Source of the DNA: 66-474 sp051961995
GTDB lineage: Bacteria > Pseudomonadota > Gammaproteobacteria > Xanthomonadales > Rhodanobacteraceae
Direction: 5' to 3'
NCBI GenBank assembly: GCA_051961995.1
Contig: JBQCCR010000054.1
Span: forward strand, 1-38,313
Length of the DNA stretch: 38,313 nucleotides
The notes beneath the pieces are model-generated. The model searched no databases. It was given only the letters and a program-made list of their open reading frames with translations, and was not told where the DNA came from. Numbering within the stretch: the first letter of the stretch is position 1; every line of letters begins with the position of its first letter. This document shows, piece by piece, positions 38,200-38,313 of the stretch. The translations under genes were made by a program, and so were the position numbers.

Positions 38200-38313
38200 C
38201 GCCCATAAAAACTGCGCCGCGGCGCCACCAGCAAATAGCCGAACAGCAAACCCCCCACCAATGCGATCAGCAGCGTGATCAGCAGAATGCCGGTCCGCGC
38301 GCCCATGCCGACT
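38200..38313 (-). other. Unassigned hydrophobic reading frame at the right edge
   Basis: On the minus strand a frame opening with GARTGILLITLLIALVGGLL and continuing to VAPRRSFYGRKK encodes one convincing membrane helix and a basic tail. It has no stop before the terminator and would run on antisense to the H-NS gene, so the normal end is not visible. It may be the end of a gene outside the window with its stop changed, or chance. The DNA beyond the edge is needed to decide. Confidence 0.3.

Noticed and set aside
1..38313. tRNA, rRNA, CRISPR, transposase or prophage genes
   Set aside because: None could be recognised by reading; a covariance-model scan would be needed to exclude small RNAs.

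Overview
The window is a GC-rich, densely coded chromosomal segment of a gammaproteobacterium. It is most likely a member of the Xanthomonadales/Lysobacterales, in the Xanthomonadaceae or Rhodanobacteraceae range. This rests on gene order (a pil-chp cluster, then gshB, a tonB-like gene, yqgE, ruvX and pyrB; pilT divergent from yggS-proC-yggT), on protein resemblance recalled from those families, and on the abundance of short palindromic repeats. No tRNA, rRNA, CRISPR array, transposase gene or prophage was seen. It reads as core chromosome decorated with many small repeats.

Layout: (1) 1-309, the 3' end of rsmE. (2) 354-11844, minus strand, a type IV pilus chemosensory (Pil-Chp) operon in the order pilG, pilH, pilI, pilJ, chpA, a ChpB-like gene and chpC, with a good sigma-70 promoter at about 12000. 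(3) 12141-16158, plus strand: gshB, a TonB-like gene, yqgE, ruvX, pyrB. (4) 16189-18829: two exported proteins of unknown function, ending at a bidirectional terminator. (5) 18923-21425, minus strand: the pilus retraction ATPases pilU and pilT. (6) 21516-23892, plus strand: yggS, proC, yggT. (7) 23913-25744, minus strand: a tightly packed pdxH, yjbQ, BtuF-like operon. An orphan OmpR-type response regulator and a dodecin gene lie next, also on minus. (8) 27083-33428, plus strand: aroK-aroB, a WGR-domain gene overlapping hemE, then valS. (9) 33478-35294, minus strand: pssA, a holD candidate, rimI. (10) 35445-38148, plus strand: a DUF4124 protein, proS and an H-NS-family gene with a strong terminator.

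Two gene sets act together. The Pil-Chp genes sense surface or mechanical input and control extension and retraction of the pilus through the PilT/PilU motors encoded 9 kb away. The remaining genes are housekeeping: glutathione, pyrimidine, proline, shikimate, heme, vitamin B6 and phospholipid synthesis, tRNA charging, replication and ribosome modification.

The most notable points are: a palindromic repeat inserted in frame inside the essential valS gene; a ChpB-position protein that has lost its methylesterase domain and carries two peptides resembling the CheY-binding peptide of FliM; a 24-bp perfect inverted repeat that covers the pssA stop codon and the holD start; and at least five different palindromic repeat families, several of which supply the ends or interior of coding sequences.
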